Assembly: GCA_021772895.1 (NCBI GenBank)
Contig: JAJFLC010000005.1
Span: forward strand, 124,001-188,000
Reading direction: 5' to 3'
Length of the DNA stretch: 64,000 nt
Source of the DNA: Mariprofundaceae bacterium
GTDB lineage: Bacteria > Pseudomonadota > Zetaproteobacteria > Mariprofundales > Mariprofundaceae
Below the pieces are notes generated by a model. That model had not been told where the DNA came from, searched no databases, and worked only from the letters and a program-made list of their open reading frames with translations. Shown piece by piece: positions 34,202-41,941 of the stretch (its first letter is position 1; each line of letters opens with the position of its first letter). Position numbers and translations under genes: made by a program.

Positions 34202-34990
34202 CTATCTCCTGATGCTGTTGGCTGTTTGCAGCATTTCATCTGCTGCCTGAATAGCCTTGGAATTCATTTCGTAAGCACGTTGACCGGCAATGAGATTGAC
34301 CATCTCCTCAACCATGTTGACGTTCGACATCTCCAACATGCCTTGCCCCAGACCACCAAAACCGTTGGAATTTGGATTGCCTGTAATCGGTTCACCCGAA
34401 GCATTACTGCTCTGATACAAAGAACTTCCGAGCATTGTAAGACCGCCCGGATTGATAAAATCAACCAGTTGAATCTGGCCCACAACCGTGGAAGCCGCTC
34501 CCGGCTGCTCAACCGATACCGTTCCGTCATCACTTATATTCACTGAGAGTGCATCGGCAGGAATTGTGATTGCAGGTTGTAAAATATTGCCATCCGCAGT
34601 CACCACCTGGCCCTGCGCATCAACACTGAATGCACCGGATCGTGTGTAAGCCAGATCACCGGTTGGCATTAAAATCTGAAAAAATCCACTGCCTTTGATC
34701 GCCAGATCCATCGGATTGCTGGTCGTTTGAAAACTTCCTTCAGAAAAATTATGTGAAACACTGGCTGTTTGAACACCCAGTCCAATCTGAATACCTGATG
34801 GCAATTGCGTTCCTGCTGCGCTTGCTTCGGCACCCGGTGCCTTGACCTGTTGATACATCAGATCCTGAAAATTGGCGCGACCTCGTTTAAAACCTGCCGT
34901 ATTCACATTTGCCAGGTTATTGGAAATCACATCCACATTCATACTCTGTGCAGCCATTCCGGTGGCCGCTGTCCATAGCGAACGCATCAT
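34202..34990 (-). CDS. flgG: Distal rod protein FlgG
   Basis: The 262-residue protein starts MMRSLWTAATGMAAQSMNVDVISNNLANVNTAGFKRGRA, the axial-protein signature. It ends NMVEEMVNLIAGQRAYEMNSKAIQAADEMLQTANS. FlgG builds the distal rod outside the inner membrane. The 97-nt gap after flgF contains no obvious promoter. No anomalies were seen. Confidence 0.96.
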   Translation of the reverse strand: MMRSLWTAATGMAAQSMNVDVISNNLANVNTAGFKRGRANFQDLMYQQVKAPGAEASAAGTQLPSGIQIGLGVQTASVSHNFSEGSFQTTSNPMDLAIKGSGFFQILMPTGDLAYTRSGAFSVDAQGQVVTADGNILQPAITIPADALSVNISDDGTVSVEQPGAASTVVGQIQLVDFINPGGLTMLGSSLYQSSNASGEPITGNPNSNGFGGLGQGMLEMSNVNMVEEMVNLIAGQRAYEMNSKAIQAADEMLQTANSIRR

Positions 34991-35087
34991 AATGTTTCTC
35001 CTACTGTTTCATACGACTTCAGACTCTTGCCTTTCGCCTTAAACTGTTTAGCCCGCAAAATTCGTACTGCATTCAAGATCATATCCA

Positions 35088-35855
35088 TCATCCCTGCACC
35101 ATCCCCACCCGATCACTGACCTGACCTGCCAACTGATTATATTGTTCAACAACCTTCATCATCGATTGATAACTGCGCATGGCAGCCACCATCTCGGTCA
35201 TCGCCAGTACAGAATTCACATTCGAACCTTCCAGTGCACCCTGATGGACACTGACACCTGCATCTGCTGGCAACGTATTTTCTTTGGCTGTTTCAATTAC
35301 GGTCAAATCGCCCTTTCTGATCTGAGTCAGGTCTTTAATCGTTACAACGCCCAACTCCGCCACTGCCTCAGGCGCAGCATCTCCATTACCATCATTATCA
35401 ATGTAAATCGCGCCTTCCTGCGTCACAGAAATCGCGCCACTGGTGAGTACAATTGGAAGGCCGGAAGTATCCAGAACTGGTAAACCTCCCTGAGTCAAAA
35501 GGTTTCCATCGGCATCAAGGCGAAAATTCCCGGCACGTGTATATGCTTCATTTCCATCTTCCTGCATCACTCGAAAATAGCCGGGACCACGGATCGAAAA
35601 ATCAAGTTCGTTATCAGTCCGTTTCATAATGCCTTCATTCACATCTATGTACTGCTCTCCCATACTTAGATAAGCCGCAGGAACCTGTCCAACGTCACCG
35701 CCCGCTGCGGCCTGGCTTGAAAAGATTGTGGTGAATGATACCCGGTCAGCTCTGTAACCGGCTGTGTTAACGTTTGCGAGGTTGTGGGTAATCGTATCCA
35801 GCTTCTGCTGGGCCATGGTTCCCGCAACCCCCGAAACAAAAAAACCTCTCTGCAT
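35088..35855 (-). CDS. flgF: Flagellar basal-body rod protein FlgF
   Basis: The 255-residue protein has LDTITHNLANVNTAGYRADRV near 17-37 and a C-terminal NVNSVLAMTEMVAAMRSYQSMMKVVEQYNQLAG. FlgF is a proximal rod protein between FlgB/FlgC and FlgG. It is the first gene of the flgF-fliW operon, with the sigma54 promoter at 35895-35910 about 40 nt upstream. The flgBCDE genes are not in the window. Confidence 0.93.
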   Translation of the reverse strand: MQRGFFVSGVAGTMAQQKLDTITHNLANVNTAGYRADRVSFTTIFSSQAAAGGDVGQVPAAYLSMGEQYIDVNEGIMKRTDNELDFSIRGPGYFRVMQEDGNEAYTRAGNFRLDADGNLLTQGGLPVLDTSGLPIVLTSGAISVTQEGAIYIDNDGNGDAAPEAVAELGVVTIKDLTQIRKGDLTVIETAKENTLPADAGVSVHQGALEGSNVNSVLAMTEMVAAMRSYQSMMKVVEQYNQLAGQVSDRVGMVQG

Positions 35856-35894
35856 GCTATTAACCTCTTTATGTGGACTCGCTGCACATAAATG

Positions 35895-35910
35895 AGCACT
35901 TTTGATGCCA
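35895..35910 (-). promoter_or_regulatory. Sigma54 promoter of the flgF operon
   Basis: On the minus strand, TGGCATC-N4-GTGCT gives GG and GC with exact -24/-12 spacing. Expected start is near 35885, about 30 nt before flgF. It suggests FleQ/FlrC-type control. A 6-bp-arm palindrome 58 bp upstream may bind the activator. Confidence 0.68.
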
Positions 35911-35967
35911 AAGAGATAAAATTATTTAACCTGCTGTTTTAATTGTTATTTTTAATATTTTAGGATA

Positions 35968-35982
35968 TGGAAGTTTCTTCCA
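35968..35982. promoter_or_regulatory. Palindrome upstream of the flgF sigma54 promoter
   Basis: TGGAAG-TTT-CTTCCA is a perfect inverted repeat centred about 90 bp upstream of the predicted transcription start. Upstream palindromes at this range are usual for NtrC-type activators. Its sequence differs from the hairpin near 21683. Confidence 0.4.
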
Positions 35983-36090
35983 ATGGGATGTTTTTTCCTC
36001 TTTTAAACGGACAAATTTTCCATGTGTGGATAAATGAAAAACTTCAGTGTAAATGTAAAAAACATGAATGATAACGGCAGTAAACGTGCA

Positions 36091-36378
36091 TTACTGCTTC
36101 TTCGCATCCATCTTATCCGCCAGTTTTTTGTCAGTCTGATAAAGGAATGCAAGTAGCTCTGCGACCAGTTGATAGGCATCTTCCGGTATCTCCTGCCCCA
36201 CAGGTACCTGAGCAAGCAGCTGTGCCAGATTTTCATCTTCATGAATGTGAAGATCATTTTCTTTGGCCAGTTCCAGAATTTTTTTTGCAACTTCACCAAA
36301 ACCTGCCGCCAACACTTTGGGTGCCTGTTTGCCACCCGGAACATAACCCAACGCTACAGCTGCTTCGCGATCACGCAT
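36091..36378 (-). CDS. FlhB C-terminal-domain-like protein (FhlB/YlqH type)
   Basis: The protein contains REAAVALGYVPGGKQAPKVLAAGFGEVAKKI and ENDLHIHEDENLAQLLAQVPVGQEIPEDAYQLVAELLAFLY, matching the soluble C-terminal domain of FlhB/YscU export switch proteins. It has no membrane domain and lacks the NPTH autocleavage site. Small FhlB-type proteins may modulate flagellar export specificity. The open frame extends to an ATG at 36414, but the sigma28 -10 box ends only 4 nt from it, so the likely start is the ATG at 36378 (95 aa), which fits family length and has a GGATGG ribosome-like site. Confidence 0.8.
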   Translation of the reverse strand: MRDREAAVALGYVPGGKQAPKVLAAGFGEVAKKILELAKENDLHIHEDENLAQLLAQVPVGQEIPEDAYQLVAELLAFLYQTDKKLADKMDAKKQ

Positions 36379-36417
36379 CAGGCCATCCAATCCATGGAAA
36401 TAAAAGTCATGCATACC

Positions 36418-36444
36418 TTATCGGCATGTAAACACTTTAATTTA
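36418..36444 (-). promoter_or_regulatory. Sigma28 (FliA) promoter of the FhlB-like gene
   Basis: The minus strand has TAAATTAA, an 11-nt spacer, and a perfect -10 GCCGATAA ending at 36418. The predicted start near 36411 lies downstream of the ATG at 36414, so that ATG cannot be used from this promoter. Confidence 0.75.
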
Positions 36445-36665
36445 AAATAAATTAGGCATTTACAGAGCATGGTGTAAAAAATAGCAGAAAACTGTGGCGT
36501 CAAATCATCTGCGATGCTAAGTAATAGAGTATGCTAGTTGTCATACAAGGATGACTGAAACCATTAAGCCTAATAATTCCAAGGACATCATACTTAATTA
36601 TTTCCAATAATTTTGAATCACGGTTACTTGTCACTTTTAGTCTGCATCCACATCATTCGTTTAAC

Positions 36666-36693
36666 TTGAAGTGATGTCATATCAGAATATAAT
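36666..36693 (+). promoter_or_regulatory. Sigma70 promoter of the ABC exporter operon
   Basis: TTGAAG and a perfect TATAAT, 16 nt apart, precede the ABC gene by about 90 nt. The leader contains an inverted repeat, so post-initiation or repressor control is possible. Confidence 0.6.
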
Positions 36694-36734
36694 ATAAAAT
36701 AGATAAAACTTAGAAAGACCTTATCAATGATCGC

Positions 36735-36759
36735 CTATACCCATATTCATGGCGTATAG
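36735..36759. repeat. Inverted repeat in the ABC exporter leader
   Basis: CTATAC and GTATAG arms are 13 nt apart, between the predicted transcription start (near 36700) and the ATG at 36783. This may be an operator or a leader stem. Confidence 0.4.
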
Positions 36760-36782
36760 TGTTACTACCGTAAGGAGTTGCT

Positions 36783-37685
36783 ATGATCCACGCCGCTGGT
36801 TTAACCAAATGCTTTAACGGCCACACGGCAGTCAATGACGTATCACTGGATGTAGCTAAAGGACAAATATTCGGGCTTCTTGGGCCCAATGCCGCGGGCA
36901 AAACAACAACGATTAGAATGTTATGCGGAATCATTGAGGCCGATACAGGTGAAATTCTCATTGATGATATGCGCGTTGCACAAGCCAAAACGGGGTTTGG
37001 TTATGTTGCACAATATTTTGGTCAGTATGAAGAGCTGAGTGTTTGGGAAAACTTACAATTTTATGCACAGATGTATGGCGTGAATGATGAACAGCATCTA
37101 CATGTTTTATTACAACGTTATGCATTGGAACCATTTAAAGATCAAATGGCTGGCGCTCTCTCTGGTGGGTATCAGCGTCGCCTGGCGCTTGCCTGCGCTC
37201 TGGCACATGATCCAAAAGTTCTTTTTCTTGATGAGCCGACAGCCGGTATTGATCCTGTAACCCGCAAACTTTTATGGGATGATTTTTACCAGTTAAGTGC
37301 TCAGGGTAAAACACTTTTTGTCACCACCCACTACATGGAGGAAGCCCAACGTTGCCACAAGTTAGCCTTTATGGCGGCAGGTAATATGATTGCAACAGGA
37401 ACACCGGATACCATCAAAAAAGCACTGGGTGAAGTAAAGGTCTACACTACACAAACGCCCTACCTGCCTGCACTTCACCATTCACTACGCGAATCAGAAG
37501 GCATCGTCCTGATCAATCAGTTTGGCACGGAGCTACGTATAATCGTCAAACCTGAAGTGGCCCTCACAAACCTTGAAAGCATCATCAACGATATGATCCA
37601 TCACCCCACTCCATTGCAAATAAGTGAGCCCAACCTGGAGGATGTGTTTATTGCTCTCACTCAGGATAAGGCGGTGACCTCATGA
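36783..37685 (+). CDS. ABC-2 exporter ATP-binding protein
   Basis: The 300-residue ATPase has Walker A GPNAAGKTTT near 34-43, signature LSGGYQRRLALACALAHDPKV and Walker B VLFLDEPTAGIDP, followed by the switch histidine in VTTHYMEEA. The C-terminal part is typical of the DrrA/CcmA family. It should power export by the next gene, whose start overlaps by 4 nt. AAGGAG lies 7 nt before the ATG. The substrate is unknown; many such pairs export lipids, polysaccharides or drugs. Confidence 0.9.
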   Translation: MIHAAGLTKCFNGHTAVNDVSLDVAKGQIFGLLGPNAAGKTTTIRMLCGIIEADTGEILIDDMRVAQAKTGFGYVAQYFGQYEELSVWENLQFYAQMYGVNDEQHLHVLLQRYALEPFKDQMAGALSGGYQRRLALACALAHDPKVLFLDEPTAGIDPVTRKLLWDDFYQLSAQGKTLFVTTHYMEEAQRCHKLAFMAAGNMIATGTPDTIKKALGEVKVYTTQTPYLPALHHSLRESEGIVLINQFGTELRIIVKPEVALTNLESIINDMIHHPTPLQISEPNLEDVFIALTQDKAVTS

Positions 37686-38797
37686 TGCGCGCAATGATCA
37701 AAAAAGAGCTTTTACAACTGCGGCGTGACCCGCGTTTGATTGGTCTGATTGTTATCATGCCACTGGTTCTACTCATACTTTTTGGGGTCGCGCTAAAGCT
37801 GGAGCCTCAAAATGTAAAGATGGCCTATGTTGATAAAGATCACTCCTATTTTACCGATCTCATCAAAACAAGCCTGTGGACCGATGGCTACTTTAACCTC
37901 TACGAGGTGACATCCAAAGCAAACATCATTGAGGAGATTCGTGCTGGCCGAGCAAAAGCAGGACTCTATATCGGCGGAGATTTTTCGGCACTGCTCACCG
38001 AAAACAAACAACCACACATCACTTTTTATGTGGATGGTACCATGCCTTCGCTCACCACAGCCATGAAATATCAATCGGCCAGCACCACCGATGAAAGTGT
38101 AACAAATGACATGTACTTCTCCGATCCGGATGCACCCAATGTTGTGATTGCAGATACGCCTTTTATCATGGATACCCAAGTGCTGTTTAACCCGGACGAA
38201 AAAGAGACATGGTTTTTCCTACCCGGTGTTATTGGCGTCCTGATCATGCAGATCGCACTGATTTTAACCGGCATTACAGTTGTGCGGGAACGTGAAAAAC
38301 AGACCTTGGAGCAATTACTGGTCACCCCCATCAGCAAAACAAATTTTATCATCGGAAAACTGCTTCCGTATGTACTGATCGCCCTGCTTGATTTCTATTT
38401 TATACTGGCTGTCGGCTGGGGCTTGTTTGAATTGCCACAGCCATCGTCACATCTGCTGCTATTTGTTCTTGCACTGGTGTATGTCGCGGTGATGATTTCA
38501 TTGGGCCTGTTGATCTCTCTTTTTGCAAAAACACAGCAGCAAGCGATGTTTATCGCTATTTTTATTATCGTGCCCTCCATTCTGCTCTCCGGTTTTATTT
38601 TTCCATTGGAAGCAATCCCCGAAGCTGTCCGATATATCAGCTATATGATCCCATTTACCTACTTTGTTGAAATCATCCGCGGCCTGCTCATCAAACAAAC
38701 CCTGCTGATCGACCTGCTTTATGCGTATGGCGCTCTGCTCGGTTTTGTTGTTGTTTTTGTTACTGGCAGCATTATGAAATTCAGAAAAACACTCTGA
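37682..38797 (+). CDS. ABC-2 type permease
   Basis: The 371-residue protein has one N-terminal membrane segment (about 21-40), a large extracytoplasmic region (about 45-180), then about five membrane segments. This is the YhhJ/ABC2_membrane_3 layout. Conserved text includes MMRAMIKKELLQLRRDPRLIGLIVIMP and PLEAIPEAVRYISYMIPFTYFVEIIRGL. Single-permease ABC-2 exporters dimerise. It overlaps the ATPase by 4 nt. No HlyD-like partner lies next to it. Confidence 0.88.
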   Translation: MMRAMIKKELLQLRRDPRLIGLIVIMPLVLLILFGVALKLEPQNVKMAYVDKDHSYFTDLIKTSLWTDGYFNLYEVTSKANIIEEIRAGRAKAGLYIGGDFSALLTENKQPHITFYVDGTMPSLTTAMKYQSASTTDESVTNDMYFSDPDAPNVVIADTPFIMDTQVLFNPDEKETWFFLPGVIGVLIMQIALILTGITVVREREKQTLEQLLVTPISKTNFIIGKLLPYVLIALLDFYFILAVGWGLFELPQPSSHLLLFVLALVYVAVMISLGLLISLFAKTQQQAMFIAIFIIVPSILLSGFIFPLEAIPEAVRYISYMIPFTYFVEIIRGLLIKQTLLIDLLYAYGALLGFVVVFVTGSIMKFRKTL

Positions 38798-38899
38798 ACC
38801 ACAAGGTGTAAGCTTAATAGATACTCCCGGTTGCTTTGTTGGAGCACAACATCCAGCTTTAAAACCAACACATACAGACCATAAAGGCGGCGATTACTA

Positions 38900-39799
38900 T
38901 TGAACACCCAACATTTGAAATCGCATATGCTGGTCATACTTGCAGCCATTCTTGTGGCAGGTTCATTTTTAGCCTCAGAGAAACTGGCCGGTGTTATTAG
39001 TCCTGTTTCTCTTACCTTGCTTCGTTTTATCGCAGCTTCGTTGATATTGTTTCCCATAATATTGTTTATTCCCCGGTGGAGAAAAGCAGTATTACCAACG
39101 CTGCCACGCGCCATGATTATCAGTCTGTTCTTTTCTATATTTTTCATCTGCTTTTTTGAATCCTTAAACACAACAACAGCACTCAATACAGGCACTTTAT
39201 ATACATTAACACCCTTGCTTACCGCACTTCTAACGATGTTTATCTTCAACGAAGGCATCACAATCAAGCAAATTATTGTTTATTTCATTGGTGCAGCAGG
39301 AACCTGTTGGGTGATTTTTGATGCTCAGATTGACTTACTCTTATCATTTTCCTTAAACAAAGGTGATTTGATATTCATCACAGGTACATTTTTTATGTGT
39401 TGTTACTCAATCTCTATGAAATTGCTTTATCGAAGCGATGAAATGATTGTGTTGGTTTTTTGTACACTCGTAGGCGGCTCACTCTGGATGGCACTTGCGC
39501 TGCTTTTTTCAGGTCAATCCCTTCAATGGAATCTATTGCAAGGCGAATTGATTTATCACATGATTTATCTTGTGATAGGTGCAACACTTGCAACCGTTTA
39601 CCTCTATCAAAAAACGACTGTGACTCTTGGGCCAAGTCGCGTAAACGCATATATTTATTTAAACCCGGCACTTGTTGTTGCATTACTGTTTTTCATCGAT
39701 GGAACATCTATTTCGATGGCAATTGTTCCCGGCATTTTAATATCATCGGCAGCAACGATGATCCTTCAGAAAGGCCATAAGAAAAAAACAGCCCTATGA
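38900..39799 (+). CDS. EamA/DMT-family transporter
   Basis: The 299-residue protein has ten predicted membrane segments arranged as two EamA repeats, with family features VILAAILVAGSFLASEKLAGVISPVSLTLLRFIAA and GPSRVNAYIYLNPALVVALLFF. The start is a TTG at 38900; an alternative ATG at 38927 is also possible, since the ribosome site is poor. It probably exports a small metabolite. It follows the ABC permease by 102 nt and converges on the OMP gene. Confidence 0.83.
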   Translation: MNTQHLKSHMLVILAAILVAGSFLASEKLAGVISPVSLTLLRFIAASLILFPIILFIPRWRKAVLPTLPRAMIISLFFSIFFICFFESLNTTTALNTGTLYTLTPLLTALLTMFIFNEGITIKQIIVYFIGAAGTCWVIFDAQIDLLLSFSLNKGDLIFITGTFFMCCYSISMKLLYRSDEMIVLVFCTLVGGSLWMALALLFSGQSLQWNLLQGELIYHMIYLVIGATLATVYLYQKTTVTLGPSRVNAYIYLNPALVVALLFFIDGTSISMAIVPGILISSAATMILQKGHKKKTAL

Positions 39800-39849
39800 A
39801 AAAACTTACGCAAGACTAAAATCATTCATTTCCAGGCCATTTGAAATGA

Positions 39850-41070
39850 TCAAAAAAACCAGTTCAATTTGAGTTCAAGAAAGTCATCACTTCGAATCAA
39901 AGCAATGGAATCATTAGCTGGCACATTCACAAAAAAACGGCTATTGAATTCCAGTTTCATATGATCTGTAAGGCGACGCTCCGCTTCGAGATTGATAAAT
40001 GTCGCCTTTGTATGGTGATCAAACGATGCGCCAAACAGTAGCGTTGTATCCTGTGTATCGTTCATGGCGATACGAAAACCGCCAAAAATATCATTGTCAG
40101 CAATACTTGGCGGTGCAAAACGGGAATCTCGACCATCGTAGAGATATTCGAGCAGCAGGCCGATATCAACATGACTCTCAGCAATTCCATAAAAAGTATG
40201 CTCAAAACCACCCGCTCCGGCATAAAAACGCTTGCCATGGCCTGTTCGAGTCATGCCTTCAGCCTTCCACAAAGTGTTTTCAGTAGTGAGTTGTAGCTCC
40301 AGACCCGTCTGTCCAATCTGATCATAGTGCGGCACAAACACAGTCTGACCGCCCCGGTTCTGTGGCAACAGTCGCGGTTCACGGCTTGTACCCTGAAAAT
40401 GAGAAATAGAAATATCCATATCACCAAAGATCTGTGTCCAACGTGCTGCCCAATCAATATGGCGCTCTTTTTTACCTGAATCGTAAGTTGGATGAGCTGT
40501 ATCGACTGGGAATGGGCCATGCAAACGAGCATTATCAGAGGTAAACGTGCGTGTACGAAATCCTGGCAAGGCAAACAGACTCACCGTTCCCCATGGCTGT
40601 TCAATATTAATATTCACCATGGGCTGCCCAAGCTTCTCTTCACCCGTAATATCTTCAACAGCATCCGTCTGGTTAATAATATCGACCAGATGCACTGATT
40701 CCGTCACACCCCAAAACACTTTCCCTACGCCAACTGAGAGATCCCAGCTTGAGCCAAGATGAAGCCAGTTAAATTCGCGCAGATCGGCATGGGTTCGCCT
40801 CTTATCATCGGCATCAAGACGAACAAAAGGTGTCAGCGTTAAACGCTCACTACCATCATTCCACTCATAAACGAACTCCGGCTCCAGTGTACCTGAAGGT
40901 GATACCATAATTTTTTTCTGATTAGCAAATTCAGGCGAATAAGGAAAATAACGAGTCTCCAGCGTAGCTTGTCCGCCGATATCCCATTGCCCTGCCTCAG
41001 CAGATGCTGGGCACCATACGACACCCAGCATCCAGAGAGACAACACAACATATGTTGTACGCAATATCAT
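39850..41070 (-). CDS. Outer-membrane beta-barrel protein (partner of MMPL/LolA-like genes)
   Basis: The 406-residue protein has a signal peptide (residues 1 to about 26, ending SAEA), a body rich in alternating polar/aromatic strands and a terminal KLNWFF, the aromatic end recognised by the Bam machinery. It overlaps the LolA-like gene by 4 nt, giving the order MMPL-LolA-like-OMP. This suggests a trans-envelope route for a lipid or lipid-like molecule. It resembles DUF1302/porin-like exporters in layout, but I do not recognise a named family with certainty. Confidence 0.7.
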   Translation of the reverse strand: MILRTTYVVLSLWMLGVVWCPASAEAGQWDIGGQATLETRYFPYSPEFANQKKIMVSPSGTLEPEFVYEWNDGSERLTLTPFVRLDADDKRRTHADLREFNWLHLGSSWDLSVGVGKVFWGVTESVHLVDIINQTDAVEDITGEEKLGQPMVNINIEQPWGTVSLFALPGFRTRTFTSDNARLHGPFPVDTAHPTYDSGKKERHIDWAARWTQIFGDMDISISHFQGTSREPRLLPQNRGGQTVFVPHYDQIGQTGLELQLTTENTLWKAEGMTRTGHGKRFYAGAGGFEHTFYGIAESHVDIGLLLEYLYDGRDSRFAPPSIADNDIFGGFRIAMNDTQDTTLLFGASFDHHTKATFINLEAERRLTDHMKLEFNSRFFVNVPANDSIALIRSDDFLELKLNWFF

Positions 41071-41897
41071 CTAGCTCTTTTTAATCGATTCGACGTAAAA
41101 TCCATATCGGTTGTGCCAATCGCAAACTGATAACCTGAGAAAACCAGACTTGTACTTTTTCCTGTCTGATGATTGACCATATCCATCAGGTTCGCACGCC
41201 AGTATTTGCCCAGATACTGATTATAATTGTTATAGATCAGTGTTTTAAGCAACTCGTTTTTGCGATCATAAAAGTCAACTTTCGAGATTCGGAATTCAGC
41301 TTTATCGTACCATACCACCTGACGATGATAACCGGACTTTGGATTGGTCGGGAAACGCTCCACGACATAACAATCGCGCCCATCAAATATTTCGTCGCGA
41401 ACATAATTATATGTATATTTTTCTATCTCTTGAGATGAAATATCTTCAAAAGCAAATTCACTGCCCATAAAGGGTCCTGATTTGTTGCTTGAAGAAATGC
41501 GTTTAACACGTTTAAGTGCTGGTAAAAATAACCATTGATCATCAGATCCTACTTTGTGCGTATGCGAAAGAAACGCAGTCCCCTTCACATCACGTGGGTT
41601 ATCAAATACGATCAGTGTTTTATCACCATCATTTGCTTGCTCTTTGGTTGTATTACGCATCCTGCGATTGGTTTCCTGCTTGTGCTTGTTGCGCAGGGTC
41701 ATCTTCAACTCAACCCGATAATCACCAAAACCAGAATCACGTTGCTCAGCTTCTGTGGCGATTTCAAGGCCGCGTGCCTTTGTATCCGTAACATCATTAT
41801 TCGCAGCATTGGCCCACGCAGGTGCTACCATCAGTGCAGAAAGCCCGATAACAGTAGCAAACCAGCCGCGCTGTTTCCAAAGTCCAATCGATTTCAT
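41067..41897 (-). CDS. LolA-like outer-membrane lipoprotein-sorting family protein
   Basis: The 276-residue product (from the ATG at 41897) has a signal peptide (MKSIGLWKQRGWFATVIGLS, cleavage after ALMVAPAWANA). Its body has TLIVFDNPRDVKGTAFLSHTHK, QWLFLPALKRVKRISSSNKSGPFMGSEFAFEDISSQ and a later YHRQVVWYDKAEFRISKVDFYDRKNELLKTL, typical of LolA-like proteins that accompany MMPL transporters. These form periplasmic shuttles for lipids or hydrophobic cargo. The longer start at 41945 was rejected because GGAGGGAG lies before 41897. Confidence 0.82.
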   Translation of the reverse strand: MKSIGLWKQRGWFATVIGLSALMVAPAWANAANNDVTDTKARGLEIATEAEQRDSGFGDYRVELKMTLRNKHKQETNRRMRNTTKEQANDGDKTLIVFDNPRDVKGTAFLSHTHKVGSDDQWLFLPALKRVKRISSSNKSGPFMGSEFAFEDISSQEIEKYTYNYVRDEIFDGRDCYVVERFPTNPKSGYHRQVVWYDKAEFRISKVDFYDRKNELLKTLIYNNYNQYLGKYWRANLMDMVNHQTGKSTSLVFSGYQFAIGTTDMDFTSNRLKRAR

Positions 41898-41941
41898 CTC
41901 TCCCTCCTGTTGTATGTTTTGATATTTTTTCCTGTTCAATT

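Larger units (their letters stand above)
36379..36782. other. Divergent regulatory region between FhlB-like and ABC exporter genes
   Basis: This A+T-rich stretch of about 400 nt holds the sigma28 promoter at 36418-36444 (left-facing), the inverted repeat GTCAT-N6-ATGAC around 36539, a right-facing sigma70 promoter at 36666-36693, and the inverted repeat CTATAC-N13-GTATAG at 36735-36759. I see no further gene. Confidence 0.55.

Noticed and set aside
38719-39267. 182-residue minus-strand ORF
   Set aside because: Antisense to the end of the ABC permease and start of the EamA gene; no ribosome site or domain.
39820-39849. Hairpin between the convergent EamA and OMP genes as a terminator
   Set aside because: The stem is interrupted and only a short T-run follows on the minus strand.
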